Source: an uncultured Clostridia bacterium
Lineage (GTDB): Bacteria > Bacillota > Clostridia > TANB77 > CAG-508
Assembly: GCA_948875265.1 (NCBI GenBank)
Contig: CAQRYF010000020.1
Location: 1 to 27,115 of the forward strand
Length of the DNA stretch: 27,115 nucleotides
Reading direction: 5' to 3'
Positions 8,541 through 16,295 of the stretch are shown here, one piece after another. The number at the start of each line of letters is the position of its first letter. Positions within the stretch are counted from its first letter, which is position 1. Under the pieces are notes generated by a model. That model saw only the letters and a program-made list of their open reading frames with translations. It was not told the origin of the DNA and searched no databases. The position numbers and the translations under genes were made by a program.

Positions 8541-9090
8541 TTAGCCTTTTATTCCTAATAAAGGATAGAAAACAAATGGTAAAAAAATCAACCCTAATAT
8601 ATATCCTATTCCTTTATCAAACATTTTTGCAAGCCTTATAGCAACAATTATATTAATAATTACTGCTATAATTGTTCCAATATATGGTATTAAGAATAAT
8701 AATATCATCCATCCGTGATAATCCTACTACTTTTAACATTGTAATCATATTAAGTATTGGGATAATGGCATGCCATCCTGGATAACCACATTTTGAAAAA
8801 ATTCTCCACAATCCTATTATATACACAATATATATTATAGCAAACATTATTAATATTCCTATTAAATTTGACATTACACTATCCGTCGTTATAATACTTG
8901 AATCTTCAAATTTAATATTTCCTAAATCATTATCATATTTTAGTTCACTATTATTTGCAGTATCCATAGTTCGACCTTGTAGAAATGCAAAAAAGTCAAC
9001 ATCTTTTAAGAGTATAACTCTTAATCCAAATAATATACTTGCTATAATTATAACAATTATTAGCACTCTTATTAACCTATTCTGCTCCAT
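8541..9090 (-). pseudogene. DUF5684-type small membrane protein, broken by a +1 frameshift
   Basis: The first 126 or so codons encode an N-terminal signal-like transmembrane helix (residues 7-27), an extracellular loop, a second helix (about 75-96) and the DUF5684-like motif FSKCGYPGWHAIIPILN. The frame then runs into MDDIIILNT and stops at 8653. In the next frame the missing C-terminus continues without a gap (WMILLFLIPYIGTIIAVIIN, then a helix ending in FYPLLGIKG) to a stop at 8541-8543. The break is at 8709-8716, where the minus strand reads TCACGGATGG. Removing one C gives a 182-aa protein of the expected type. It may be a real pseudogene or a sequence error. Function is unknown. Confidence 0.7.
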
Positions 9091-9134
9091 ATTATCCCCC
9101 TTTTACCCAATTTTATATTAATATGATGAACGTT

Positions 9135-9146
9135 GTCAATATATTT
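9135..9146. repeat. Left copy of 12-bp direct repeat flanking the IS30/IME insertion
   Basis: GTCAATATATTT here is repeated exactly at 20874-20885, at the outer borders of the two IS30 remnants. It is best read as the target-site duplication made by the IS30-family element. Most IS30 members make 2-4 bp duplications, but longer ones are known in the family. Confidence 0.6.
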
Positions 9147-9408
9147 AACTTGGTTCAAAAAAATTACAGCAACAAGTTTAACATAAAAATAGACACATAT
9201 AAAAATCAAATATATAATATTTGTAACGAAACAAAATATTAAAAGAGATTTTTATATGTGTTTAATTAATTCTAACATAATTGAAACAGAAAATAAAAAG
9301 GTAAAAAGAAATTCCAGATTTAACATACGAAGAAAGATGTAAAATAGAATTTATGGTTAAGAAAAAATATACAATACAAGAAATGTCAGAAGAACTAGGA
9401 AGAAATAA
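9147..9408 (+). pseudogene. 5' remnant of an IS30-family transposase
   Basis: The left terminal repeat (about 9156-9173) matches the inverted right end (20850-20866) at most positions. The coding part starts at ATG 9256, runs as MCLINSNIIETENKK, suffers a one-base deletion near 9320, then gives the helix-turn-helix typical of IS30 transposases (LTYEERCKIEFMV, IQEMSEELGRN). It stops abruptly after GRN at about 9404-9408, where unrelated DNA begins. The rest of the transposase is found at 20334-20830. Between the two parts about 50 residues are missing, so the IS was already deleted or was damaged at integration. Confidence 0.75.
9193..9261 (+). promoter_or_regulatory. Hairpin sequestering the IS30 transposase start
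   Basis: A perfect 15-bp inverted repeat (9193-9207 with 9247-9261) includes the transposase ATG (9256-9258) and its purine-rich ribosome binding region in the downstream arm. Many insertion sequences use such a fold to block translation from read-through transcripts. Confidence 0.5.
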
Positions 9409-9442
9409 TGGTCACCAGATGGGGGGCTGATTTTATGACGTT

Positions 9443-11041
9443 TTATTTTATAAATGGATTTTTAAAGTTGTAATTAATAGTAATATCCCCATTTCTACAT
9501 ACATCAATTCTCTTTATAAGTTTGGTAATAATTGATTTTTCGACATTTTCAAAATCAATAATATCACTTAAAATTTCAAAAGATTTTTCAGGCGATAATT
9601 CAGCAGTTTGTTTTTGTGCTAATAAATCGTTATACCTTTTTGCCAAATCTTCTTTTTCCTGATTAAATTCTGATGACATTGATAAAAAATCTTCTTCTGA
9701 TATTATTTCTTTTACTTTGTCCTCATAAAGATTTTTAATTATTCTTTTGATATCATTTAATCTTTTGTTTATTCGTTCCATTTCATCTTGTATTTTATCG
9801 AATTTATTGTCTGGCAAATCTGCAATAAGTTCATTATAAAATTCTTTATGTTTTATTGTTTGTTTTGTGATATATTTTAATTCTGTTAAAACATAATTAT
9901 TTAATAATTCTTCTTTTATCAGATTTCTATCGCATTTTTCTTTGCCAAAACGTGAGTAACCGGAACACATACAAAACATTTGGTTAATACCTTTTCTTTT
10001 TAGTCTCCTAAAGGTCATAGGCATACCACAGTCACCACAATAAATAATTCCACTTAAAATATGTTCAACTCTTTGTGAGGGGTAAAATGTACCAGACTTT
10101 TTTTCTACCATAGCCTGTACTGTTTCAAAAGTGTTTTTATCAATAATTGGTTCGTGTGTATTTTCTGCAATAATCCAATCCTTTTTTGGTATTTTTTTAA
10201 ACTTTTTCACTTTATAGTTTATTTTTTCACTTCTATGTTGAACCATATTACCGATATATGTTGGATTAGTTAAAATTCTTTTAATAGTTTCCAGTCTCCA
10301 AACACCGTATTTGGAACACACATTTACATATGATAGATTTTGTACTTGTCTTTTATACTCTGTTGGGGGGAGTATTTTTTCTGTGTTAAAAGTGCGTACA
10401 ATATTTGCCATACTTTGTCCACTAATATACATTTCGTATATTCTTCTAACAATGCTTGCAGCTTCTTCATCAATAATCAGTTTGTTTTTGTTTTCTTTAT
10501 CTTTTACATACCCATATGGAGCAAATGCACCAATAAACTGACCATTAATTCTTTTTGTGTCCATTACTGTTCTGATTTTTTTAGATATATCTTTTGCATA
10601 CATATCATTAATAACAGATTTGAAAGGACTTAAATCATTATTTGAAGTGTTTTCAAAAGTATCTATTCCATCACTTAATGCAATGTATCTTACATTTTTT
10701 TGTGGGAAATAACGTTCAAGATAATATCCTGTATCTATGTAATCTCTGCCTAGTCTTGATAAATCCTTTGTAATTACTAAGTCTATTTTTTTGTTTTCAA
10801 TATCAGCAATTAAATTTTTGAATGCAGGTCTGTCAAAATTAAGACCACTGTAACCGTCATCAATATATGTATTACAAATATTCCAACCTTGTTCAAGAAC
10901 ATAATTCATTATATAGTCTTTTTGATTTTGAATACTCATAGACTGACCAGCAGTTTCATCTTCTCTGGAAAGTCTTAGGTAAATTCCTACATTATATATA
11001 GTATTGTAATTAGTTAAATTATTATAGTTATCGTGAGCCAT
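9443..11041 (-). CDS. Large serine recombinase (TnpX/TndX-type site-specific integrase)
   Basis: This 532-aa enzyme probably integrates and excises the element through a covalent serine intermediate. The N-terminal resolvase domain (about 15-165) has catalytic Ser25 in YLRLSRED and the conserved arginines of KDLSRLGRD (Arg96, Arg99). A recombinase domain follows (about 185-300). The zinc-ribbon region is next (IIYCGDCGMPM, then two more cysteines in FCMCS and KEKC), with a C-terminal coiled-coil/DUF4368-like part to the end. Size and architecture match TnpX of Tn4451 and TndX of Tn5397. The gene ends 35 bp from the inferred left junction, the usual placement. GGAGGAATTTAAA precedes the ATG. 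The small gene upstream is on the same strand, so both are probably co-transcribed. Confidence 0.92.
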   Translation of the reverse strand: MAHDNYNNLTNYNTIYNVGIYLRLSREDETAGQSMSIQNQKDYIMNYVLEQGWNICNTYIDDGYSGLNFDRPAFKNLIADIENKKIDLVITKDLSRLGRDYIDTGYYLERYFPQKNVRYIALSDGIDTFENTSNNDLSPFKSVINDMYAKDISKKIRTVMDTKRINGQFIGAFAPYGYVKDKENKNKLIIDEEAASIVRRIYEMYISGQSMANIVRTFNTEKILPPTEYKRQVQNLSYVNVCSKYGVWRLETIKRILTNPTYIGNMVQHRSEKINYKVKKFKKIPKKDWIIAENTHEPIIDKNTFETVQAMVEKKSGTFYPSQRVEHILSGIIYCGDCGMPMTFRRLKRKGINQMFCMCSGYSRFGKEKCDRNLIKEELLNNYVLTELKYITKQTIKHKEFYNELIADLPDNKFDKIQDEMERINKRLNDIKRIIKNLYEDKVKEIISEEDFLSMSSEFNQEKEDLAKRYNDLLAQKQTAELSPEKSFEILSDIIDFENVEKSIITKLIKRIDVCRNGDITINYNFKNPFIK

Positions 11042-11069
11042 TTTAAATTCCTCCTTTTTTGCTCTTTTT

Positions 11070-11088
11070 CTGATAACTATTTGCTAAA
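11070..11088 (-). repeat. Copy 1 of 19-bp inverted repeat shared with the element's right end
   Basis: On the minus strand this 19-mer, TTTAGCAAATAGTTATCAG, lies in the gap between the 52-codon gene and the recombinase gene. An identical copy is on the plus strand at 20301-20319, 15 bp inside the inferred right junction. Confidence 0.7.
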
Positions 11089-11242
11089 AATATTTTATAT
11101 TATTTTTTGAAATTATACAAGAATATGCAGATAAAATGACATTTTTTAATACTGTTTCAAAAGTTTCTCCGTTATCGTCATAAATATTCTTAATAATATA
11201 TTTTTCCTCTGTATTGTTTTTAACATTTTCTTTTTTAGCCAT
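11084..11242 (-). CDS. 52-aa protein upstream of the recombinase, unknown function
   Basis: This short gene is MAKKENVKNNTEEKYIIKN, then IYDDNGETFETVLKNVILSA and a short tail ending NNIKYF. A GAGG about 9 nt before the ATG supports translation. It has no membrane segment and reads as a small mixed alpha/beta protein with a central acidic stretch. Its position directly upstream of a TnpX-like recombinase, and the motif ETF..(V)L..(V)I, recall small TnpW-like or excisionase-like genes of clostridial transposons. The similarity is too weak to assert. It is likely co-transcribed with the recombinase, 42 bp downstream. Confidence 0.55.
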   Translation of the reverse strand: MAKKENVKNNTEEKYIIKNIYDDNGETFETVLKNVILSAYSCIISKNNIKYF

Positions 11243-11528
11243 AGTATCGCCTCATTTCTTTTATACAAAAATATGTAAAAAACATATTTCGTATGCAAAA
11301 ATTTAACTAAAAGAGAAAAGAGTACTCATTCTATTATAGTTACTCACATTATCCTATAAATTTTATGTAAAGTGCTGATATATGCGTTTTTGGTATATGA
11401 AACTTTCGTAAAATAGAAATGTCGAAAAAATATGTTTTTTTGTTTTTTATATAACTTTATGCGATTTTCGTATATATCCACAAAAGTAAAAATGCTAGTA
11501 ATAATATCCTCATCAAGGGGTGGTGTAA
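11243..11528. promoter_or_regulatory. Divergent intergenic region with repeated TTTCGTA boxes
   Basis: This 286-bp A+T-rich gap separates the minus-strand 52-aa/recombinase pair from the plus-strand XRE gene. TTTCGTA occurs at 11287-11293, 11404-11410 and 11466-11472, and TATGT-AAAAA-ACATA forms a small inverted repeat at about 11272-11286. These are candidate operators for the adjacent XRE protein. No further gene is seen. Confidence 0.35.
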
Positions 11529-11809
11529 ATGTATTCACGTGTTCGGGAGATTTGAGAATTGATAATGATATTAAGCAGATAGTAATTGCAAGATTACTCA
11601 ATGTAAGTCAGGCAACATATTCACGTTATGAAACTGGGGAATTGGAAATTCCAATATCAGCATTTATAAAACTGGCAGGATTTTATAATACAAGTATTGA
11701 TTATTTAGTAGGTATAACAGATGAAAAAACAGCATATAAAAAAGTAAAAACTATGGTAGGAACTGGTTCTAGTCACACAAGACACCACAAATCAATACTA
11801 CAGCCATAA
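11529..11809 (+). pseudogene. XRE-family regulator with a frameshift near the N-terminus
   Basis: The helix-turn-helix and following helices are clear (NVSQATYSRYETGELEIP, then FIKLAGFYNTSIDYLVG), as in small Cro/CI-type regulators of clostridial mobile elements. The natural start is ATG 11529, behind AAGGGGTGG, giving MYSRVR; that frame stops at TGA 11553-11555. The family continuation (LRIDNDIKQ) is in another frame, joined at 11544-11552, where the sequence reads GTTCGGGAGATTTG. Removing two bases gives VRDLRIDND and a 92-aa protein. The last dozen or so codons run into the outer arm of the long palindrome (11777-12022), giving an odd His/Ser/Arg-rich tail. Either the repressor is inactive or the sequence has an error. 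Confidence 0.65.
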
Positions 11810-12022
11810 ACGTTTTATCTAAAACCCTTGTAATTACTTATGTTTTATTTATCTTTATCCCCATGAAGTGATAGTGTGGTCTCGGCTATACTACCCGAGA
11901 CCACACTATCACTTCATGGGTAGATATTTATTTTAACAAATAAATAATCATATAAAGATAAATAAATATACAACTCATACTCGGGTTTTAGATACGTTGG
12001 CTGTGATTTGTTGGTGTCTTGT
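11777..12022. other. Long multi-stem palindrome, candidate oriT or replication origin
   Basis: Several nested inverted repeats share one centre. Innermost is a perfect 26-bp stem (11860-11885 with 11895-11920, 9-nt loop). Outside it are a 15-bp stem (11844-11858 with 11952-11966), a 12-bp stem (11816-11827 with 11983-11994), a 6-bp stem (11800-11805 with 11999-12004), and 6+11 bp (11788-11793 with 12005-12010; 11777-11787 with 12012-12022). No T-run follows the central stem, so it is not a simple terminator. It directly precedes the replication-relaxation gene, where a nicking site or origin would be expected. That role is inferred. Confidence 0.6.
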
Positions 12023-12042
12023 TTCGTAGGTGGTGGTGTAAA

Positions 12043-12678
12043 GTGAAATTAGTTGAGAGAGATTATGTGGTGTTTCGTGAGGTCGAGCGTTGGAGATATT
12101 GTCTTGGCAGGCATATTAAGATTTTGGCAGGATTTCCAAGTCAGAGAAGTTGTGACAGACGTTTAAAAGTCTTACTTGAGACGGGTTTCCTTAATAGAAA
12201 AAAGATAATATATGGCGTTCCCTCAATATACACTCTGCCTTTTAAATCAAAAATGTTAATTGGAGCAAATAAAAGGCAGGACAAAATTAGACTTGATAAT
12301 ATCGTACATGATATTGCTGTTTTAGATACAGCAATATACATGATGTCAAAATATAATATCAGCCTGTCAGAGATACAGACAGAAAAACAGTTACATTCCA
12401 AAGACGGTTTTAGTATTAGAAAACATCAACCTGATTTTGTTTTCACAAAGGATAACAAAACATACTGTGTAGAAGTTGAACTTACGTTGAAATCAAAAGA
12501 AAGATTAGAAAATAATATCAAATCAAATTTCCTTACATACGATATTCAAATATGGGTTTTAGAAGATAACCCAAAGTTAGTAAAAATTATTAATAATAAC
12601 AAATTACAATACCCCAATATAGAAATCAACGAAATTAAGGAAGTGAGAAATTATGTTGAATTTAGAAACAATCATTAA
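12043..12678 (+). CDS. Replication-relaxation family protein (putative relaxase or initiator)
   Basis: This 211-aa protein has a winged-helix N-terminal half (about 1-75, with the DNA-binding-like RSCDRRLKVLLETGFLNRKK). The C-terminal half resembles the Replic_Relax family (PF13814) of Gram-positive plasmids and conjugative elements. It contains PDFVF followed by YCVEVELTLK, an acid/E-x-E-K spacing reminiscent of PD-(D/E)XK nucleases. The start is taken as GTG 12043, because AGGTGGTGG (12028-12036) is 6 nt upstream and the conserved protein begins there; the alternative TTG at 12019 has no ribosome binding site. It overlaps the start of the coupling protein gene by 26 bp, so both are coupled. 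The palindrome just upstream is its likely DNA target. Confidence 0.75.
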   Translation: MKLVERDYVVFREVERWRYCLGRHIKILAGFPSQRSCDRRLKVLLETGFLNRKKIIYGVPSIYTLPFKSKMLIGANKRQDKIRLDNIVHDIAVLDTAIYMMSKYNISLSEIQTEKQLHSKDGFSIRKHQPDFVFTKDNKTYCVEVELTLKSKERLENNIKSNFLTYDIQIWVLEDNPKLVKIINNNKLQYPNIEINEIKEVRNYVEFRNNH

Positions 12679-14084
12679 AATGAGTGAACGGACTATATAA
12701 ACACCCTGTATTAACATTTGTTTTACTTTCAATTATTCCAATTGCAATTATTATAAGGGAAATGTCAAAGGAACATTTAATCAATAAGTATTTTAATTTT
12801 TCAAAGGAGCTTAAAAAAGTGAGAACAAAGAAAACTAAGCAAAATGTAAAATCAAAAGGCAATTTAGAAAATTCAACTTTTATAGGTCTGACCAGTGGTA
12901 AGAAACCTATTTATACTCCAGACAATGCAAAGCACATTTTTGTATGTGGTACAACAGGAAGTGGTAAGACTGTTACTCTGTCTAACTATATCAAAAGTGG
13001 AATTGACAAAGACTACCCTATGCTCATTATAGACGGCAAGGGCGATACAGGACAAGGCTCTATGATAGAAATTGTAAAAAGACTGAAAGGCAAAAAAAGG
13101 CTGTATGTCATTAACCTTACAAACCCTTTAAAGTCAGACCGATATAATCCTTTTCAAAATGCTACTCCCACTATTGCAAAAGATATGCTAATTAACATGA
13201 CAGACTGGAGCGAAGAACATTACAAATTAAATACAGAAAGATATTTACAAAGGCTGATTAATCTACTTGTAAAAGCAGATGTTAAACTATCTTTTAAAAG
13301 CATTGTATCAAATATGAGTATTGATAAATTTACAAGCATAAGCAGACTTTTAGTAAAGAACGAAATCATTACAAAGGAAGAACACGCACAAAATCTTGAA
13401 CTTGCTGGGACAAGCGGAAAAATAGCCGAAAGTGCCATTGCAAGATTTAGCCTGATAGAAGAAAGCGAACTGGGTTATATCTTTGATGAAAACGGAATTG
13501 ACATATACACAGCATTACAGGAAAACGCAATTATACTATTTATTTTAAATCCGTTGATATTTCCTGAAACTTCCCCACTCATAGGAAAATTACTTTTAAT
13601 AGACAGCAAAAAAGCAATCAGCAATATGTTTTTACATAACCAGTCAAGAACATTCTTTATCATGGACGAAATAAACAGTTACGCCTCTCCTGCACTTATT
13701 GATCTTGTAAACAAGAGCCGAAGTGCAGGCGTAACCTGTATACTTGCAACCCAAAGTTTATCAGACCTTGACTTTGCAGTCAATGAAGCATTTAAAGAAC
13801 AGATAATTGAAAACTGTAACAACTATATTGTCATGCGACAAAACAGTTCTATCAATAGTGAACATTGGGCGAATATATTGGGAACAAGAAACACATTAGA
13901 AGTAACCTACCAGTTAGCACAGCAGAACGCTGTAACATCTGAAACAGGGTTTGGTTCTGCAAGACGAGTAAGAGAATACTACTACCACCCTGACGATATT
14001 AAGACATTAAAAACAGGTCAGGCGATTTATCTTTCAAAAGATAATAATTATCATAGTAAGGTTGATATAAGCAAACCTATCTAA
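12653..14084 (+). CDS. Type IV coupling ATPase (VirD4/TraG-like), frameshifted near the start
   Basis: This is a membrane-associated DNA-pumping ATPase expected to bring relaxase-bound DNA to a conjugation channel. One transmembrane helix near the N-terminus is followed by Walker A GTTGSGKT, Walker B FFIMDEIN and the ATQS sensor motif. In the corrected 476-aa protein these lie near residues 99, 338 and 366. The uninterrupted frame begins at GTG 12684, which has no ribosome binding site. A better start is ATG 12653, preceded by AAGGAAGTGAG; it reads MLNLETIIKMSERTI and then stops. Deleting one C at 12689-12690 (GAACGGACT) fuses it as MLNLETIIKMSEGLYKHPV. The native gene therefore overlaps the upstream gene and is +1 frameshifted here. 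Confidence 0.82.
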
Positions 14085-14125
14085 AGCATTATATTTATAA
14101 ATATGTATATTATTTAGTTAAAATA

Positions 14126-14154
14126 TTGTAAAAATAACACTAACATTATATAAT
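14126..14154 (+). promoter_or_regulatory. Promoter of the DUF4062-methyltransferase/CYTH cassette
   Basis: TTGTAA (14126-14131) is followed after exactly 17 bp by a perfect TATAAT (14149-14154), 33 bp before the ATG. It gives the cassette its own transcription start. Confidence 0.7.
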
Positions 14155-14187
14155 ATTGGTAACAATTACTAAAGAAAGGGTGGATAT

Positions 14188-15609
14188 ATGGAAAAAATTA
14201 CAAGATTTAATGTATTTATTGCTTCACCGAGTGATTTACAAAAGGAGAGACAAGAAATTAAAAACTATATTAATAGTTTGCAGATTGAAGAAGTCTCTTT
14301 TAAAGCAATGCTATGGGAAGAAAATTTACATGCAACTACAATAAATCATAAAGAGAATGGAATGCAAAAGATTATCGATGTAGAATTATTAGAACCCAGT
14401 GATATAGTGATAGGTATTTTTAGATTAAAATTTGGAGAAAAAACGAATGGTTACGAATCTGCCACAGTAGGAGAAATAGAAGAAAGTATAGAAAAACATA
14501 AACCAGTATGTCTATATTTTTGGAAGAGTGAAGAACTAGCAACCGAACTACCAAAAGAAGATTTAGAAAGTTTAGCAAAAATTAAAGAATTTAAGGAAAA
14601 ATATGAAAATAAAGGAATTTATAAAGAAGTAAGTAACATTGATGAGTCTAAAAATTATATTAAAGAAGACTTGAAATATAATGTCAAAAAAATTTTTGAG
14701 AAATTAGAAAACACAGAAGTTGTAAAACAGAATAAGAGTACCAAAAACACAAGCGTAAAAAAGAAAAATTCTAATTCTAATAGAAATAAAACAAAAAAAA
14801 CCAATGCATGGTATAAAATGAGTATTACAGATTTTATAAATCAATATCTTACAAAAAAGCAAATTGATTATATATATCAAGATAATTTAACATTTCGTGA
14901 AAATTTAGAAATATCATTAGAATATTTACACTATATGAAATCTACAGTAGAGCAGATATTAAATGAAAGTAGAGTATATGCATTCAATCAAAAATATGGA
15001 CAATATAATTATAAATATGACTTAAGAAGTAAATATGAAAATTGGAGTCATGATATTATACAAATTATAGAAAATACATTTCCAAATAGAAACGACTTAA
15101 ATTTATTAGATGTTGGTGGAAATAGTGGCGAAGAGTTAAATGAAATGTTTGACAAAGATACAGGACATAATTTGTCTGTTTTGGATTTAAGTTTTGATGC
15201 AATTAATGAAGGTAAAAGTAAATATCCATATATAAACTTTTATCAGGGTAATATGGAGAAAGAATATCCATTTAGTAGTAATCAAGAATTTGATGTTTGT
15301 CTATGTTTAAGAGCAATTCAAAGTCGAGGTGTGTTTAGGACTGACGCCATAATGCAAATGACAAAAGCACTAAAAATTGGTGGTTTAATTATTATATCTA
15401 TACCAAACGGTTATATAAATAGAGATACCAATAAAGAAGAAAAGGGATTGTATGACCATAGAACTCATGTGTTCTCACATAATGCACCAATAGAATTAGT
15501 AGAAAAAGTTTATAAAAAGTTAAACGACTACAACTTTGATAATCTAAAATATAAAACTATAGATACAGAGATTATAATATGGGGAATTAAACGGAAAATA
15601 GGAGAATAA
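14188..15609 (+). CDS. DUF4062 domain fused to a class I SAM methyltransferase
   Basis: This 473-aa two-domain protein begins with a DUF4062 domain (about 5-95: NVFIASPSDLQKERQEIK and the strand EPSDIVIGIFRLKFG). That domain is usually the N-terminal module of large STAND-type NTPases and is related in fold to TIR/deoxyribosyltransferase-like sensors or effectors. A helical part and a Lys/Asn-rich linker (about 179-207) lead to a Rossmann methyltransferase domain (about 290-470). Its motif I is LLDVGGNSGEE (306-316); VLDLS (331-335) follows motif I, and FDVCLCLRAIQSRG (368-381) and LKIGGLIIISIPN (395-407) complete the fold. The substrate is unknown. AAGGGTGG precedes the ATG. The CYTH gene starts 4 bp after the stop, with its Shine-Dalgarno overlapping this gene's end, so the two act together. 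A defence or signalling role is inference only. Confidence 0.75.
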   Translation: MEKITRFNVFIASPSDLQKERQEIKNYINSLQIEEVSFKAMLWEENLHATTINHKENGMQKIIDVELLEPSDIVIGIFRLKFGEKTNGYESATVGEIEESIEKHKPVCLYFWKSEELATELPKEDLESLAKIKEFKEKYENKGIYKEVSNIDESKNYIKEDLKYNVKKIFEKLENTEVVKQNKSTKNTSVKKKNSNSNRNKTKKTNAWYKMSITDFINQYLTKKQIDYIYQDNLTFRENLEISLEYLHYMKSTVEQILNESRVYAFNQKYGQYNYKYDLRSKYENWSHDIIQIIENTFPNRNDLNLLDVGGNSGEELNEMFDKDTGHNLSVLDLSFDAINEGKSKYPYINFYQGNMEKEYPFSSNQEFDVCLCLRAIQSRGVFRTDAIMQMTKALKIGGLIIISIPNGYINRDTNKEEKGLYDHRTHVFSHNAPIELVEKVYKKLNDYNFDNLKYKTIDTEIIIWGIKRKIGE

Positions 15610-15613
15610 GAAT

Positions 15614-16177
15614 ATGATAGAAGTTGAGATTTTAGTTGAAATATTTGAAGATATTGAAAGTGTAAAAGTTAAATTAGATAAATTTGATTTTAAAGCAGAA
15701 AAAAATATTATAGATACTTATTACTACGACCCTTTAAGAGAGGACTTAAAGCCAGATAAAGATGAAAAATTATATGCTTCTTTTAGAATTAGAGAAAAAG
15801 AAAACATTACGCAAATCACTTATAAAAATGATATTTACAAAGATGGGATATGGCAATATTCAGATGAGTTAGAAACCCAAGTTAATAATCCTGAAATTAT
15901 AAAAAATATAATTAATTGTTTGGGATTAAAGACATTAGCAAAATTATCTAGCCATAAAATGTTTTACAAATATAATGATTATGAAATAGTTTTAGAAGAA
16001 GTTGAGAATCTAGGAACATTTCTCGAAGTTGAATTACAAAATTCGGATAAATATTCGGATTATAAAGATGAAAAAAATAAAATGCAGAAATTTATAGATG
16101 ATTTAGGGTTAAATGTTTCTTCCGAGTTAAATTCTGGTAAACCAGAATTATATATAAAAAAATACGGTATCAATTAA
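15614..16177 (+). CDS. CYTH-domain protein (CyaB/ThTPase-like)
   Basis: This 187-aa protein matches the CYTH tunnel fold of class IV adenylate cyclases, thiamine triphosphatases and inorganic triphosphatases. These enzymes bind triphosphates with inward-facing acidic and basic residues and metal ions. Visible elements are the N-terminal E3-V-E5, R58-I-R60 (FRIREK), K71 (ITYK), E85-L-E87 (DELETQV), K115 (SHK), E128/E129 (LEEVENLGTF) and E138-V-E140. The family ExExK signature lacks its lysine: the sequence is EVEIL. The enzyme may be altered or a binding protein. It forms an operon with the DUF4062-methyltransferase gene (4-bp gap, AGGAG at 15600-15604) and is followed by a strong terminator, so the pair is a self-contained cassette. 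Confidence 0.8.
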   Translation: MIEVEILVEIFEDIESVKVKLDKFDFKAEKNIIDTYYYDPLREDLKPDKDEKLYASFRIREKENITQITYKNDIYKDGIWQYSDELETQVNNPEIIKNIINCLGLKTLAKLSSHKMFYKYNDYEIVLEEVENLGTFLEVELQNSDKYSDYKDEKNKMQKFIDDLGLNVSSELNSGKPELYIKKYGIN

Positions 16178-16180
16178 CTT

Positions 16181-16220
16181 AAAAAGCACTAAAAATTCAT
16201 TTGAATATTTGGTGCTTTTT
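16181..16220 (+). terminator. Intrinsic terminator of the DUF4062-methyltransferase/CYTH cassette
   Basis: AAAAAGCACTAAA pairs with TTTGGTGCTTTTT (ends at 16181 and 16220, one G-T pair) around a smaller inner stem. A T-run follows (to 16222), 3 bp after the CYTH stop codon. Confidence 0.85.
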
Positions 16221-16295
16221 TTCTTGTTATTTTTGAGAATATCTATTTTATTAAATCAATTCATTTTTTACTTTATTATTATAAATAAAATTATT

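Noticed and set aside
8709..8716. Programmed ribosomal frameshift
   Set aside because: No slippery heptamer or downstream pseudoknot is visible, and the same CGG pattern at other genes points to a common sequence-level cause.
11860..11920. Simple intrinsic terminator
   Set aside because: The stem is far longer than normal and no T-run follows on either strand; the outer nested stems are not explained by termination.
12684..14084. Coupling gene starting at GTG 12684
   Set aside because: No ribosome binding site lies before it. An ATG at 12653 with a ribosome binding site joins it after removal of one base, restoring the N-terminus.
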